A model generated the notes under the pieces. It was given only the letters and a program-made list of their open reading frames with translations, was not told the DNA's origin and ran no database searches. A program made the translations under genes and the position numbers. This document shows, piece after piece, positions 26,890-35,105 of a stretch of DNA of 64,000 nt. The DNA comes from Nigerium massiliense (GTDB lineage Bacteria > Actinomycetota > Actinomycetes > Propionibacteriales > Propionibacteriaceae): assembly GCF_000826085.1 (NCBI RefSeq), contig NZ_CCYM01000002.1:62001-126000 (forward strand), written 5' to 3'. The stretch's first letter is position 1, and the number at the start of each line of letters is the position of its first letter.

Positions 26890-28422
26890 ATGACCAACGA
26901 GCATCCCAGCCCCCTGCTGGTGCTGGCCCCCGCAGACGACGTGGCCGTGGCGATGGCCACCCTGCCGGCCGGCAGCGAGGTCACCACCCCCGCCGGCCAG
27001 GTGCTGACGATCGGACGCGAGATCCCCCGCGCGCACAAGGTCGCCCTGCACGACATCGCCGTCGGCGAGCACGTGCACAAGTACGGGCAGTCGATCGGCG
27101 TCGCGACCACCGCCATCGCCGCCGGCGACCACGTCCACTCGCACAACCTGGGCTACACCGAGGACGAGAACAGCTACGAGTTCGCCACCAGCCACACCGA
27201 CCTGCCGGACGACTTCGCCGGCCGGACGTTCGAGGGGTACCGCCGCGCCGACGGCCGCGTCGGGACGCGCAACTACGTGGCCATCCTCGCGTCGGTGAAC
27301 TGCTCGGCGTCCACGGCGAAGATGATCGCCGAGCAGACGCGCCCCTACCTGGCCGAGTTCCCCGGCGTCGACGGCGTCATCGCGCTCACCCACGGCTCCG
27401 GCTGCGGCATGATCCCCTCGTCGCCGGGCGGCTCCACCCTGCAGCGGACGCTCGCGGGCTACGCGTCCCACCCGAACGTCGGCGGTGTGCTGCTGCTGGG
27501 GCTCGGCTGCGAGATGATCCAGGTGGCCTCCATCACGGCGAACGCGCCCATCCCGTCCGACACCCTCGTGCAGGAGCTGAAGATCCAGGACGAAGGTGGC
27601 ATCCGCGCCACGGTGCGGGCGGGCGTCGAGGCGATCCGCTCGATGCTGCCCGAGCTCAACGAGCGGCGCCGGCAGCCCGCCCCGATCTCCGAACTCGTCC
27701 TCGGGCTCAACTGCGGCGGCTCGGACGGCTACTCCGGCATCACCGCCAACCCGGCGCTGGGCCACGCGTCCGACCTCCTCGTCGGCGCGGGCGGCACGTC
27801 CGTGCTGGCGGAGGTGCCCGAGGTCTTCGGCGCCGAGGCGTTGCTGACGCGGCGGGCCGTCTCCGAGGACGTCGGGCGCAAGCTGCTCGACCGCCTCGCG
27901 TGGTGGCGCGACTACGCCGAGAAGGGCGGCGGCAGCCTCGACAACAACCCCTCGCCCGGCAACAAGGCGGGCGGGCTCACGACGATCCTCGAGAAGTCGC
28001 TCGGCGCCGTCGCGAAGGCGGGGCACGCCGACCTGACCGACGTGATCGGCTACGCCGAGCCCATCGCGGGCCCCGGGCTGCTGCTCATGGACACCCCCGG
28101 CTACGATCCGGTGTCCGTCACCGGCCTGGTGGGCGGCGGCGCGACCGTGGTCGTCTTCACGACCGGCCGCGGCTCGGTCATCGGCGCCCGTCCGACCCCG
28201 ATCCTCAAGGTAGCCACCAACACCGAGATGTACGAACGCATGAGCGAGGACATGGACGTCAACGCCGGCCGCATCGCCGACGGCGACGCCTCCGTCGACA
28301 CGCTGGGCGTCGAGCTGCTCGAGGACATCATCGCCGTCGCCTCGGGCCGCCACACGGTCAGCGAAGAGATGGGGCTGGGCCAGGAAGAGTTCGTCCCCTG
28401 GCAGCTCGGCGCCGTCACCTAG
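26890..28422 (+). CDS. uxaA: altronate dehydratase
   Basis: A 510-aa UxaA. It dehydrates D-altronate to 2-keto-3-deoxygluconate. The N-terminal SAF-like domain (to about residue 95) includes VGEHVHKYGQSIGVA and AGDHVHSHN. The large C-terminal domain has GYRRADGRVGTRNYVAI, HGSGCGMI and LGLNCGGSDGYSG. The full-length two-domain form is seen. GAGGAG precedes the start, which follows the transporter by 8 bp. It acts after UxaC and UxaB. 2-Keto-3-deoxygluconate kinase and aldolase genes are not in this window. Confidence 0.95.
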   Translation: MTNEHPSPLLVLAPADDVAVAMATLPAGSEVTTPAGQVLTIGREIPRAHKVALHDIAVGEHVHKYGQSIGVATTAIAAGDHVHSHNLGYTEDENSYEFATSHTDLPDDFAGRTFEGYRRADGRVGTRNYVAILASVNCSASTAKMIAEQTRPYLAEFPGVDGVIALTHGSGCGMIPSSPGGSTLQRTLAGYASHPNVGGVLLLGLGCEMIQVASITANAPIPSDTLVQELKIQDEGGIRATVRAGVEAIRSMLPELNERRRQPAPISELVLGLNCGGSDGYSGITANPALGHASDLLVGAGGTSVLAEVPEVFGAEALLTRRAVSEDVGRKLLDRLAWWRDYAEKGGGSLDNNPSPGNKAGGLTTILEKSLGAVAKAGHADLTDVIGYAEPIAGPGLLLMDTPGYDPVSVTGLVGGGATVVVFTTGRGSVIGARPTPILKVATNTEMYERMSEDMDVNAGRIADGDASVDTLGVELLEDIIAVASGRHTVSEEMGLGQEEFVPWQLGAVT

Positions 28423-28468
28423 GCCGTCCCGGCCCCTCCACCTGTCTGACCCACGAAGGGAACCGACC

Positions 28469-29905
28469 ATGCAGCAACTCAGCCGCTCCGTGTCTGGGGC
28501 GCCGCCGCGTCCCAGCACCATCCTCCAGTTCGGATCGGGCAACTTCCTGCGCGCCTTCGTCGACTGGATGATCCAACAGTCCAATGACGCCGGGCTGACC
28601 GAGCACGGCGTCGCCGTCGCCTACGCCACGAACAAGCCGTCCCGCCACGACCCGCTCGCCGACCAGGACGGGCTCTACCACGTGCTCCTCGAAGGGGTGC
28701 GCGACGGCCAGGCCGAGCGCCGCCTCGACCGCATCGACGTCGTCCAAGAGATCGTCGACCCCTTCGCCGACTACGACGCCTACCACGCGATCGCGGTCAG
28801 CCCCGAGCTGAAGATCGTCGTCTCCAACACGACGGAGGCGGGCATCGTCTGGCGCGACGACGATCTGACCGCGCGGCCGCCCGTCAGCTTCCCGGCCCAG
28901 GTGGCCCAGGTGCTGCACGAGCGGTACCTCGCGTTCGACGGCACGGACGACGCCGGGCTGGCCATCGTGCCCTGCGAGCTCATCGAGGACAACGGCCGCA
29001 CCCTGCGCAGCCTCGTCGTCCGCCACGCCGAGGCCGCCGGCTGGGACCGAGACTTCCTCGCCTGGCTGGACCGCGCGAACACGTTCTACGACACCCTCGT
29101 CGACCGCATCGTCTCCGGGTTCCCCGAGGCCGAGGCGGATGAGGTCGCCCGCGAGCTCGGCGTCGAGGATCGTGCCCTGGTGAAAGGTGAGTTGTTCAGT
29201 CTCTGGGTGATCGGCGGCCCCGCGGAGCCGCTGCGGACCCTGCTGCCGCTGGACCGCCTCGACGTCGGCGTCTCGTTCGTCGACGCGGACGAGGTGGGCC
29301 CGTTCCGCAGCAAGAAGGTGCGCGTCCTCAACGGGGCGCACACCGCGCTGGCGCTCCTCGGCCTGCAGCTGGGGGCCGAAACCGTCGACCAGGCCTACGG
29401 CGACCCCGACCTGCGGCGCTTCATCGACGAGCTCATCAGCGAGGAGGTCCTGCCGACCATCGACGCCGACCGCGCCGAGCTGGACGCGTTCGCGGCCTCG
29501 ATCCTCGAGCGCTTCGACAACGCCTCCCTCCACCATCGCTTGGCCGACATCAGCCTGAACTCGGGCGCCAAGTGGTCCGCGCGCAACCTGCCGGTGCTGC
29601 TGGACCGGTGGCGGGTGGGACGCGAGGCGCCCCGGGTGACCCTGACGTTGGCCGCGCTGTTGGTGCTCTACTCCGGACACTCGGCGGCGGACGGCTTCGT
29701 TCCGCACGACGACGCGGAGCTCGTCCGGGCGATCGCCGACGGCTTCGACGCGGACGAGCCCCGGGCGTGGGTCGAGCGCTCCCTCACCGCCCTGGGCCTG
29801 GGCGACCTCGACGACCTCGACCGCCTCACCGCGGATGTGACGTCCGATGTCACGACGCTCCTGACGACCGGGGTGCGGGCCGCCTTCCGGGCGGCGAGCG
29901 CCTAG
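28469..29905 (+). CDS. uxaB: tagaturonate reductase, mannitol dehydrogenase family
   Basis: A 478-aa polyol-type dehydrogenase. UxaB reduces D-tagaturonate to D-altronate with NADH. The N-terminal Rossmann region has LQFGSGNFLRAFVDWM, very typical of UxaB. The C-terminal catalytic region includes KKVRVLNGAHTALALLG, with the family lysine and histidine. GAAGGGAA precedes the ATG. The uxaA neighbour supports tagaturonate rather than fructuronate (UxuB) or mannitol as substrate. It is the last gene of the operon, followed by a strong terminator. Confidence 0.92.
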   Translation: MQQLSRSVSGAPPRPSTILQFGSGNFLRAFVDWMIQQSNDAGLTEHGVAVAYATNKPSRHDPLADQDGLYHVLLEGVRDGQAERRLDRIDVVQEIVDPFADYDAYHAIAVSPELKIVVSNTTEAGIVWRDDDLTARPPVSFPAQVAQVLHERYLAFDGTDDAGLAIVPCELIEDNGRTLRSLVVRHAEAAGWDRDFLAWLDRANTFYDTLVDRIVSGFPEAEADEVARELGVEDRALVKGELFSLWVIGGPAEPLRTLLPLDRLDVGVSFVDADEVGPFRSKKVRVLNGAHTALALLGLQLGAETVDQAYGDPDLRRFIDELISEEVLPTIDADRAELDAFAASILERFDNASLHHRLADISLNSGAKWSARNLPVLLDRWRVGREAPRVTLTLAALLVLYSGHSAADGFVPHDDAELVRAIADGFDADEPRAWVERSLTALGLGDLDDLDRLTADVTSDVTTLLTTGVRAAFRAASA

Positions 29906-29942
29906 GCCGGGCCCGCACCCCGGCGACACGCTCCCCGCACCC

Positions 29943-29989
29943 GACGCGACGAACCCGCCCCGACCTTTCGGTCTGGGCGGGTTCGCGTC
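29943..29989. terminator. bidirectional terminator between uxaB and murP
   Basis: A long hairpin: an 11-bp core (29950-29960 with 29975-29985), an inner GACC/GGTC extension closing a TTTCG loop, and an outer GACGC/GCGTC extension after a 2-nt bulge. It sits between the convergent uxaB and murP genes. Confidence 0.8.
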
Positions 29990-30013
29990 AGGTGGGGGTG
30001 GGTAGTGGGAGTG

Positions 30014-31540
30014 TCAGCCGCGGTCGGCGACCTCCTTAATCTCGCCGCGGGCCGAGGAGGCCCGGGTGCCCTCGCCGGCGTCCGGCGCCGCGGCCAGGTG
30101 GGTCTCCCGGGTGACCTTGTCGTCGTTGTCGGCGATCTCGGCCATCACCGCCGGCGGCAGTCCCAGGAAGTAGGTAGCGAGGAAACCGGCCACGTATCCG
30201 ACCAGCAGCCCGCCTGCGTAGACCCCGACGGCCGGGCCGATGCCCTGGCTGCCGTTGACCAGCGGGAACAGCGCCCAGCCGCTCGGGCCGATCGCGGTCG
30301 AGCCGACGGTGGTGCCGAGCTGGCTGAACAGGCCGATGAAGCCGCCGCCGAACGCGCCGCCCACGCAGGCCGTGATGAACGGACGCCCCAGCGGCAGCGT
30401 CACGCCGTAGATCAGGGGCTCGCCGACGCCGAGCAGGCCGGCCGGGAGCGCGGACGAGATCGCCTTGCGCATGGACGGGCTGCGCCGCGCCTTCACCAGG
30501 ATCGCGATGGCCGCGCCGACCTGGCCCGCGCCGGCCATGGCCAGCACCGGCAGCAGGATCGTGTAGCCGGTCTGCTGGATGAGCGTGGTGTGGATCGGGA
30601 TGAGCGCCTGGTGCAGGCCCATCATCACCAGCGGCAGGAACAGGCCCGCCAGCACGAAGCCGGCCAGCGCGCCGCCGGTGCCGAGCAGCCAGTTCGCCGC
30701 CACGCCGATCGCGGTCGACACGGCGCCGGCGACGGTCATGATCGGGAACAGCGTCAGTCCGCCGGCGACGAGCACCGTCACGGTCGGGACGATCAGCATG
30801 CTCAGCGACTGCGGGGCCCACCGACGGGTCCAGCGCTCGACGTAGGCGGCGATGACCGCGGCGAGCAGCGCGCCGATGACGCCGCCCTGCCCGGGCGCGA
30901 GCGTGTTGCCCAGGATGGACACCTTCGCCACCCCGGCGAACGGGATGATCGCGGCCACCGCGCCGCCGAGCACCGGGGTGCCGCCGAACTCCTTGGCGGT
31001 ATTCATGCCGACGAACACGGAGATCAGCGACATGAAGCCGCTGGCGATGGCGGCCAGGGCCGGCGTCCAGGCGGCGGCCCACGGAGCGGTGCCGTTGGTG
31101 GCCAGGTTCACGAAGATGCCGTTGATGCCGGCGATGATGCCGCAGGCGATCAGGGCGGGGATCAGCGGCAGGAAGATGTTCGCGATGCGGCGCAGGAAGA
31201 TCTTCAGCGGCGTCTGGTTGCGGGCCTTGTTCTCGGCCCGGATGCCCTCGCCGCGCTGCGAGAGGTCCTCGGCCGCGCTGTGGGAGACGGTCGCGACGCC
31301 GGCCGCGCTCATCAGGCGGGCGACGTCGTCCACCTTGCCCGGCCCGAGCACCACCTGCATGGTGTCGTCCGCGACGACGCCCAGCACGTCGTCGATGGCC
31401 TTGAGTCCGTCGACGTCCACCGCGTCGAGGTCGCGCACCCCGATGCGCAGCCGGGTGATGCAGTTCTCGACGTCGAGCACGTTGTCCGAGCCACCCAGCC
31501 GTTGGGTGATCTGCTCGGCGAGTTCCTTCGATTGGGTCAT
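30014..31540 (-). CDS. murP: PTS transporter EIIBC, probably N-acetylmuramic acid specific
   Basis: A 508-aa PTS permease in B-C order. The EIIB domain (1-90) has the phosphorylated cysteine C27 in VENCITRLRIGV. The EIIC domain (about 110-460) has ten or so membrane segments and the sugar-binding-type block GLLGVGEPLIYGVTLPLGRP. No EIIA domain is present, as usual for MurP, which borrows one from another protein. Its start overlaps the murQ stop (ATGA, 31537-31540). That places it in one operon with the MurNAc-6-phosphate etherase and fixes the likely substrate as N-acetylmuramic acid. The final 45 residues are charged and poorly conserved. Confidence 0.93.
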   Translation of the reverse strand: MTQSKELAEQITQRLGGSDNVLDVENCITRLRIGVRDLDAVDVDGLKAIDDVLGVVADDTMQVVLGPGKVDDVARLMSAAGVATVSHSAAEDLSQRGEGIRAENKARNQTPLKIFLRRIANIFLPLIPALIACGIIAGINGIFVNLATNGTAPWAAAWTPALAAIASGFMSLISVFVGMNTAKEFGGTPVLGGAVAAIIPFAGVAKVSILGNTLAPGQGGVIGALLAAVIAAYVERWTRRWAPQSLSMLIVPTVTVLVAGGLTLFPIMTVAGAVSTAIGVAANWLLGTGGALAGFVLAGLFLPLVMMGLHQALIPIHTTLIQQTGYTILLPVLAMAGAGQVGAAIAILVKARRSPSMRKAISSALPAGLLGVGEPLIYGVTLPLGRPFITACVGGAFGGGFIGLFSQLGTTVGSTAIGPSGWALFPLVNGSQGIGPAVGVYAGGLLVGYVAGFLATYFLGLPPAVMAEIADNDDKVTRETHLAAAPDAGEGTRASSARGEIKEVADRG

Positions 31541-32508
31541 GGGCGCGTAACTCCTTCGTCAGCGTGGTGGTCGGTTTGCGGATCGGTGTCGGGCAGGGTG
31601 GACGCCGCGGCCAGGGCGGCGCGGAGGCGTCCGCCGTGGGCGTCCAGCAGGGTGTCGGCCTCGGCGACGTCGATGCCGGCGGTGAGCATGAGGATCGCGA
31701 CCTTGGCGCGCCCCGCGCTCGCGGACAGTGCGCGAGAGACCTCGTCGTCGGCTGCCCCGGTCGCCGCGGCCACCATGCCGTGGGCGCGGGCGCGGAGCTT
31801 CTCGTTGGTCGCGCGGACGTCGACCATGAGGCTGCCGTACGTCTTGCCGAGGCGCACCATCGTCAGCGTCGAGAGCATGTTCAGCACCAGCTTCTGCGCG
31901 GTGCCGGCCTTCAGGCGAGTCGAGCCCGTGACGATCTCGGGGCCGGTGACCACCTCGATGGCGACCTCGGCGGCGTCCCCGAGGCTCGAGCTGCCGTTGC
32001 ACGACAGCCCGACGGTGAACGCGCCGCGGCGGCGGGCCTCCTCGACGGCGGCGATCGCGTACGGCGTCCGGCCCGACGCGGAGATGCCGACCAACGAGTC
32101 GTCCGGGCCGACCTCGAGGCGGGCCACGTCGGCGACGGCGAGGTCGCGGTCGTCCTCGGCGCCCTCGATGGCGGTGGTCAGCGCGGTCGGGCCGCCGGCG
32201 ATGATGCCGACGACCTGGGTCGGGTCGGTGCTGAAGGTGGGCGGGCACTCGGAGGCGTCCAGCACGCCGAGGCGGCCGGCGGTGCCGGCACCGGCGTACA
32301 GCAGGCGGCCGCCGCGTCCCATGCGCTCGGCGATGGCGTCGACGGCGGCGGCGATCTCGTCGAGCTTCTCGGCGACCGCGGCGGGGACGCCGGCGTCCTC
32401 GCTGTTCATCAGGGCGGCGGCCTCGCGGGTGGTCAGCCGGTCGAGCTCCCCGAAGCGCGGATCGGACCGCTCCGTGGTGAGCCCGGACAGGTCGGGCAGG
32501 GTTGTCAT
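31537..32508 (-). CDS. murQ: N-acetylmuramic acid 6-phosphate etherase
   Basis: A 323-aa SIS-fold enzyme that removes D-lactate from MurNAc-6-phosphate to give GlcNAc-6-phosphate, a cytosolic step of cell-wall recycling. The signature GTAGRLGVLDASECPPTF is present, with the catalytic-type Glu at residue 87. Other family blocks are GISASGRTPYAIAA, VTGSTRLKAGTAQK and LMVDVRATNEKL. It overlaps murR upstream and murP downstream by ATGA each, so the three proteins are made from one coupled message. The length matches the family. Confidence 0.96.
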   Translation of the reverse strand: MTTLPDLSGLTTERSDPRFGELDRLTTREAAALMNSEDAGVPAAVAEKLDEIAAAVDAIAERMGRGGRLLYAGAGTAGRLGVLDASECPPTFSTDPTQVVGIIAGGPTALTTAIEGAEDDRDLAVADVARLEVGPDDSLVGISASGRTPYAIAAVEEARRRGAFTVGLSCNGSSSLGDAAEVAIEVVTGPEIVTGSTRLKAGTAQKLVLNMLSTLTMVRLGKTYGSLMVDVRATNEKLRARAHGMVAAATGAADDEVSRALSASAGRAKVAILMLTAGIDVAEADTLLDAHGGRLRAALAAASTLPDTDPQTDHHADEGVTRP

Positions 32509-33464
32509 CGGTCTTCCTTCTGGGGATCGTCCCCGTCGGTGGTGGCGTCCTCGTCGTGGGCTCGCCGGGACGGGACCGTGTGCCGCCCCACGAGCGCCTC
32601 GTAGGAGTCGTGGATGGCGCGGCTGGCCGTGTCGAAGCAGTGCTGCGCGACAACGGTGAACAGGGCGTCCACCACGAAAAGCTGGCCCGTGCGCGACGCC
32701 ATCGCCGCGGGGCGGAGGCTGGTCTCGTGGCTGGCGACGCTCAGCAGGACGTCGTCGGCGTCCGCGATGCGGCTGCCCGGGCGGCTGGTGATGGCGATCG
32801 TGTGCGCGCCACGGGACTGCGCGACCTCCATGGGCTCTATCACGTCGGCGGTCGTCCCGCTGGCGGAGATGCCGATCATGACGTCGCCGGGACCCAGGAG
32901 GACGGCCAGGGTGAGCGCCTGGTGGGCGTCGAGGGCGGCGTCCGCGATGAGGCCGATGCGCTCGAGCTTGCGGTCGAGGTCGAGGGCGACCAGCCCGGAC
33001 GCCCCGACGCCGACGAGCACGGTGCGGCGCGCCCCCACGATCCGGCGGGCGATCGCCGTCAGCCCGGCGGGGTCGAGGCAGGCCGCCGTCTCGGCGATCG
33101 CCGCCTGCTCCTCGGAGGCCAGCTTCGCGATCACGTCCTCCGCGGGGTCGTCGCGGCGGATGTCCGGGGTGACCCGCGCGTGCCCGTTGGCGACGGTGGC
33201 CGCGTCCGCCGCCGCGAGCTGCAGCCGAAGCTCCTTGTAGCCGGAGCAACCGACCTGGTTGGCCAGCCGGATGATCGTCGCGTCGCTGGTGGACGTCGCC
33301 GACGCCAGCTGCGCGATCGTGAGCCGGGACGCGGCGCCCGGGTCGGCCAAGATGTAGGACGCCACCCGGCGCGGGCCCGCGGACAAGGTCGGCTCGAGGG
33401 CACGCATGCGAGGCAGAAGCGACTCGAACGAGACGTCGGAGGATTTCTCCGGCTTGGCTGGCAT
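32505..33464 (-). CDS. murR: RpiR/MurR family transcriptional regulator
   Basis: A 319-aa regulator with an N-terminal RpiR-type helix-turn-helix (about 15-90; STSDATIIRLANQVGCSGY) and a C-terminal SIS sugar-phosphate-binding domain (about 130-270; VLVGVGASGLVALDL, IGISASGTTADVI). In E. coli MurR represses murQP and responds to MurNAc-6-phosphate. Here it is first in the operon, coupled to murQ by ATGA. The ATG at 33464 has no ribosome binding site, and a promoter and palindrome lie directly upstream (33468-33500). The message is probably leaderless and autoregulated. Confidence 0.92.
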   Translation of the reverse strand: MPAKPEKSSDVSFESLLPRMRALEPTLSAGPRRVASYILADPGAASRLTIAQLASATSTSDATIIRLANQVGCSGYKELRLQLAAADAATVANGHARVTPDIRRDDPAEDVIAKLASEEQAAIAETAACLDPAGLTAIARRIVGARRTVLVGVGASGLVALDLDRKLERIGLIADAALDAHQALTLAVLLGPGDVMIGISASGTTADVIEPMEVAQSRGAHTIAITSRPGSRIADADDVLLSVASHETSLRPAAMASRTGQLFVVDALFTVVAQHCFDTASRAIHDSYEALVGRHTVPSRRAHDEDATTDGDDPQKEDR

Positions 33465-33467
33465 GGC

Positions 33468-33500
33468 GTGGAGTTTTACACCACTTGGGGTCGCTGTCAA
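33468..33500 (-). promoter_or_regulatory. predicted leaderless promoter and operator of the murR-murQ-murP operon
   Basis: On the minus strand TTGACA (33500-33495) and TAAAAC (33478-33473) are spaced 16 bp. Transcription would start within a base or two of the murR ATG, giving a leaderless mRNA. A 17-bp palindrome GTGGAGTTTTACACCAC (33468-33484), pattern GTGGnGT-nnn-ACnCCAC, covers the -10 and is a likely MurR site. Confidence 0.6.
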
Positions 33501-33568
33501 CGACGCGCGCCGCCCGATTTCCTGGTGGCGTCCCAGCGGCCGCGTCGAGCGGACGTAGGGTCGACAGC

Positions 33569-35101
33569 ATGCACGCGCGACCCGCCCCCGAGCCCCGCCG
33601 ACCCGGGCGTCCGCCCGCGCGGCGTCGGGGCCGCTCCGCGTCACGCACGCGGCCCCGCAGGCCGTTCACCCGGCCGGGCCTCGCCATCCTGTGCGGGCTG
33701 TGCTATCTCGTCGGGGCCGCGGTCCTCCCCTTCGCGCACCAGCCGGGCATGGACGACGCAGACCGCGCGGCGCTGCCGTCCGTCGGGACCTATCGGGCCA
33801 AGGACGGCTCGACGGACCGGGCCACCATCGTCGAGACGAACATCGACGCGCTGATCACCCGGCTGCACATGATCCGCTCGGCGCAGCGCGAGGTGCTGGT
33901 CACCACCTTCGACATCCGCGCCGACAACAGCGGCACCGATGTCATCGCCGCCCTCTTTGCCGCGGCCGACCGCGGGGTGCGCGTCCGGCTCCTGACCGAC
34001 GGACAGGCCGAGCTGTTGCGGATGCGCAGCACCCCGGAGTTCCACGCGCTCGCCCAGCACCCGAACGTCGAGATCAAGGCGTACAGCCCGCCGTCCGGCA
34101 TCGCGCCCTGGACGATCTTCGGCCGCTACCACGACAAGATCGTCGTCGTCGACGACAGGCTGCTGCTGCTCGGTGGTCGCAACACCTACGACTTCTTCTT
34201 GGGCGGCTACCCCACCGACCACCCCAGCGGCGACCGCGAGACCCTCGTCTACGCCCCCGACGGCACCGGCACCATCGGCGGTCCGCGAACCTCGGTGATC
34301 CCCGAGGTTCGGCGCTACGCCGACGCGGTCTGGTACGGCCCGGACGCGCCGACCGTGCTGACGCACCTGACCTGGGGCATGTCCCAGCGCGAGGTGGACG
34401 TGGCGGCCGCCGGGCTGCGCAGCCACGCCGCCGCGCAGGAAGCCAACGATCCGACCGTTCTCGACGACGCGTTCTGGCGCGGAAAGACCATGGCGGTCGA
34501 CCGGGTCACGCTGCTGGGCAACCCCTCGCATCCCGGGACGAAGAAGCCCGTCGTGTGGACGCAGCTGATGGCGTTGGCCGACACCGCGCGCACCGACGTC
34601 GTGCTGCAGACCCCCTATTACGTCGCCAACCGGGCGATGACCGCGGACGTGGCGCGCCTCACCCAGCGACCCGGACGCCGCGTGCGGCTGATCCTGAACT
34701 CGGCGGTGACCGGCGACAACGTGGTGGCGTCCGGCGACTACCGCTACGCCCGGCCCGACGTGCTCGCGACCGGCGCCGAGGTGTGGGAGTTCTTCGGTCC
34801 GGACTCCTCCCACGCCAAGTCGACGGCCATCGACGACGACCTGTCGGTCATCGGCTCGTTCAACCTCGATCAGCTGTCGGCCTACGGCAACACCGAGAGC
34901 GTGCTGGTCATCGCCGGGAAGGACTTCAACGCAGCGTTGCGCGGGCACATGGACGCGGCGTTCGCCGAGGCCGCCCGGGTGAAGCCCGACGGCACCTACG
35001 ACACCCCCTCCGGCGAGGCCCCGCGCCCGCTGCCCGCCCGGCGGGCCGTGATGCTGCGCATCCTGGGCGTCGTGACCTGGCCGTTCCGCTTCCTCCTGTG
35101 A
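33569..35101 (+). CDS. phospholipase D-like / cardiolipin synthase-like protein
   Basis: A 510-aa membrane-anchored phospholipase D superfamily protein. An Arg/Pro-rich N-terminus precedes one membrane segment (about 33-55). Two HKD-type catalytic motifs follow: YHDKIVVVDD near residue 187 with its GGRN end, and SHAKSTAIDD near residue 414 followed by GSFNLD. Having both motifs supports activity as a phosphodiesterase or phosphatidyl transferase, acting outside the membrane. The gene stands alone, converging with the next gene 4 bp away. Cardiolipin synthase, phospholipase and a repair-type nuclease remain alternatives. Confidence 0.85.
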   Translation: MHARPAPEPRRPGRPPARRRGRSASRTRPRRPFTRPGLAILCGLCYLVGAAVLPFAHQPGMDDADRAALPSVGTYRAKDGSTDRATIVETNIDALITRLHMIRSAQREVLVTTFDIRADNSGTDVIAALFAAADRGVRVRLLTDGQAELLRMRSTPEFHALAQHPNVEIKAYSPPSGIAPWTIFGRYHDKIVVVDDRLLLLGGRNTYDFFLGGYPTDHPSGDRETLVYAPDGTGTIGGPRTSVIPEVRRYADAVWYGPDAPTVLTHLTWGMSQREVDVAAAGLRSHAAAQEANDPTVLDDAFWRGKTMAVDRVTLLGNPSHPGTKKPVVWTQLMALADTARTDVVLQTPYYVANRAMTADVARLTQRPGRRVRLILNSAVTGDNVVASGDYRYARPDVLATGAEVWEFFGPDSSHAKSTAIDDDLSVIGSFNLDQLSAYGNTESVLVIAGKDFNAALRGHMDAAFAEAARVKPDGTYDTPSGEAPRPLPARRAVMLRILGVVTWPFRFLL

Positions 35102-35105
35102 CGCC

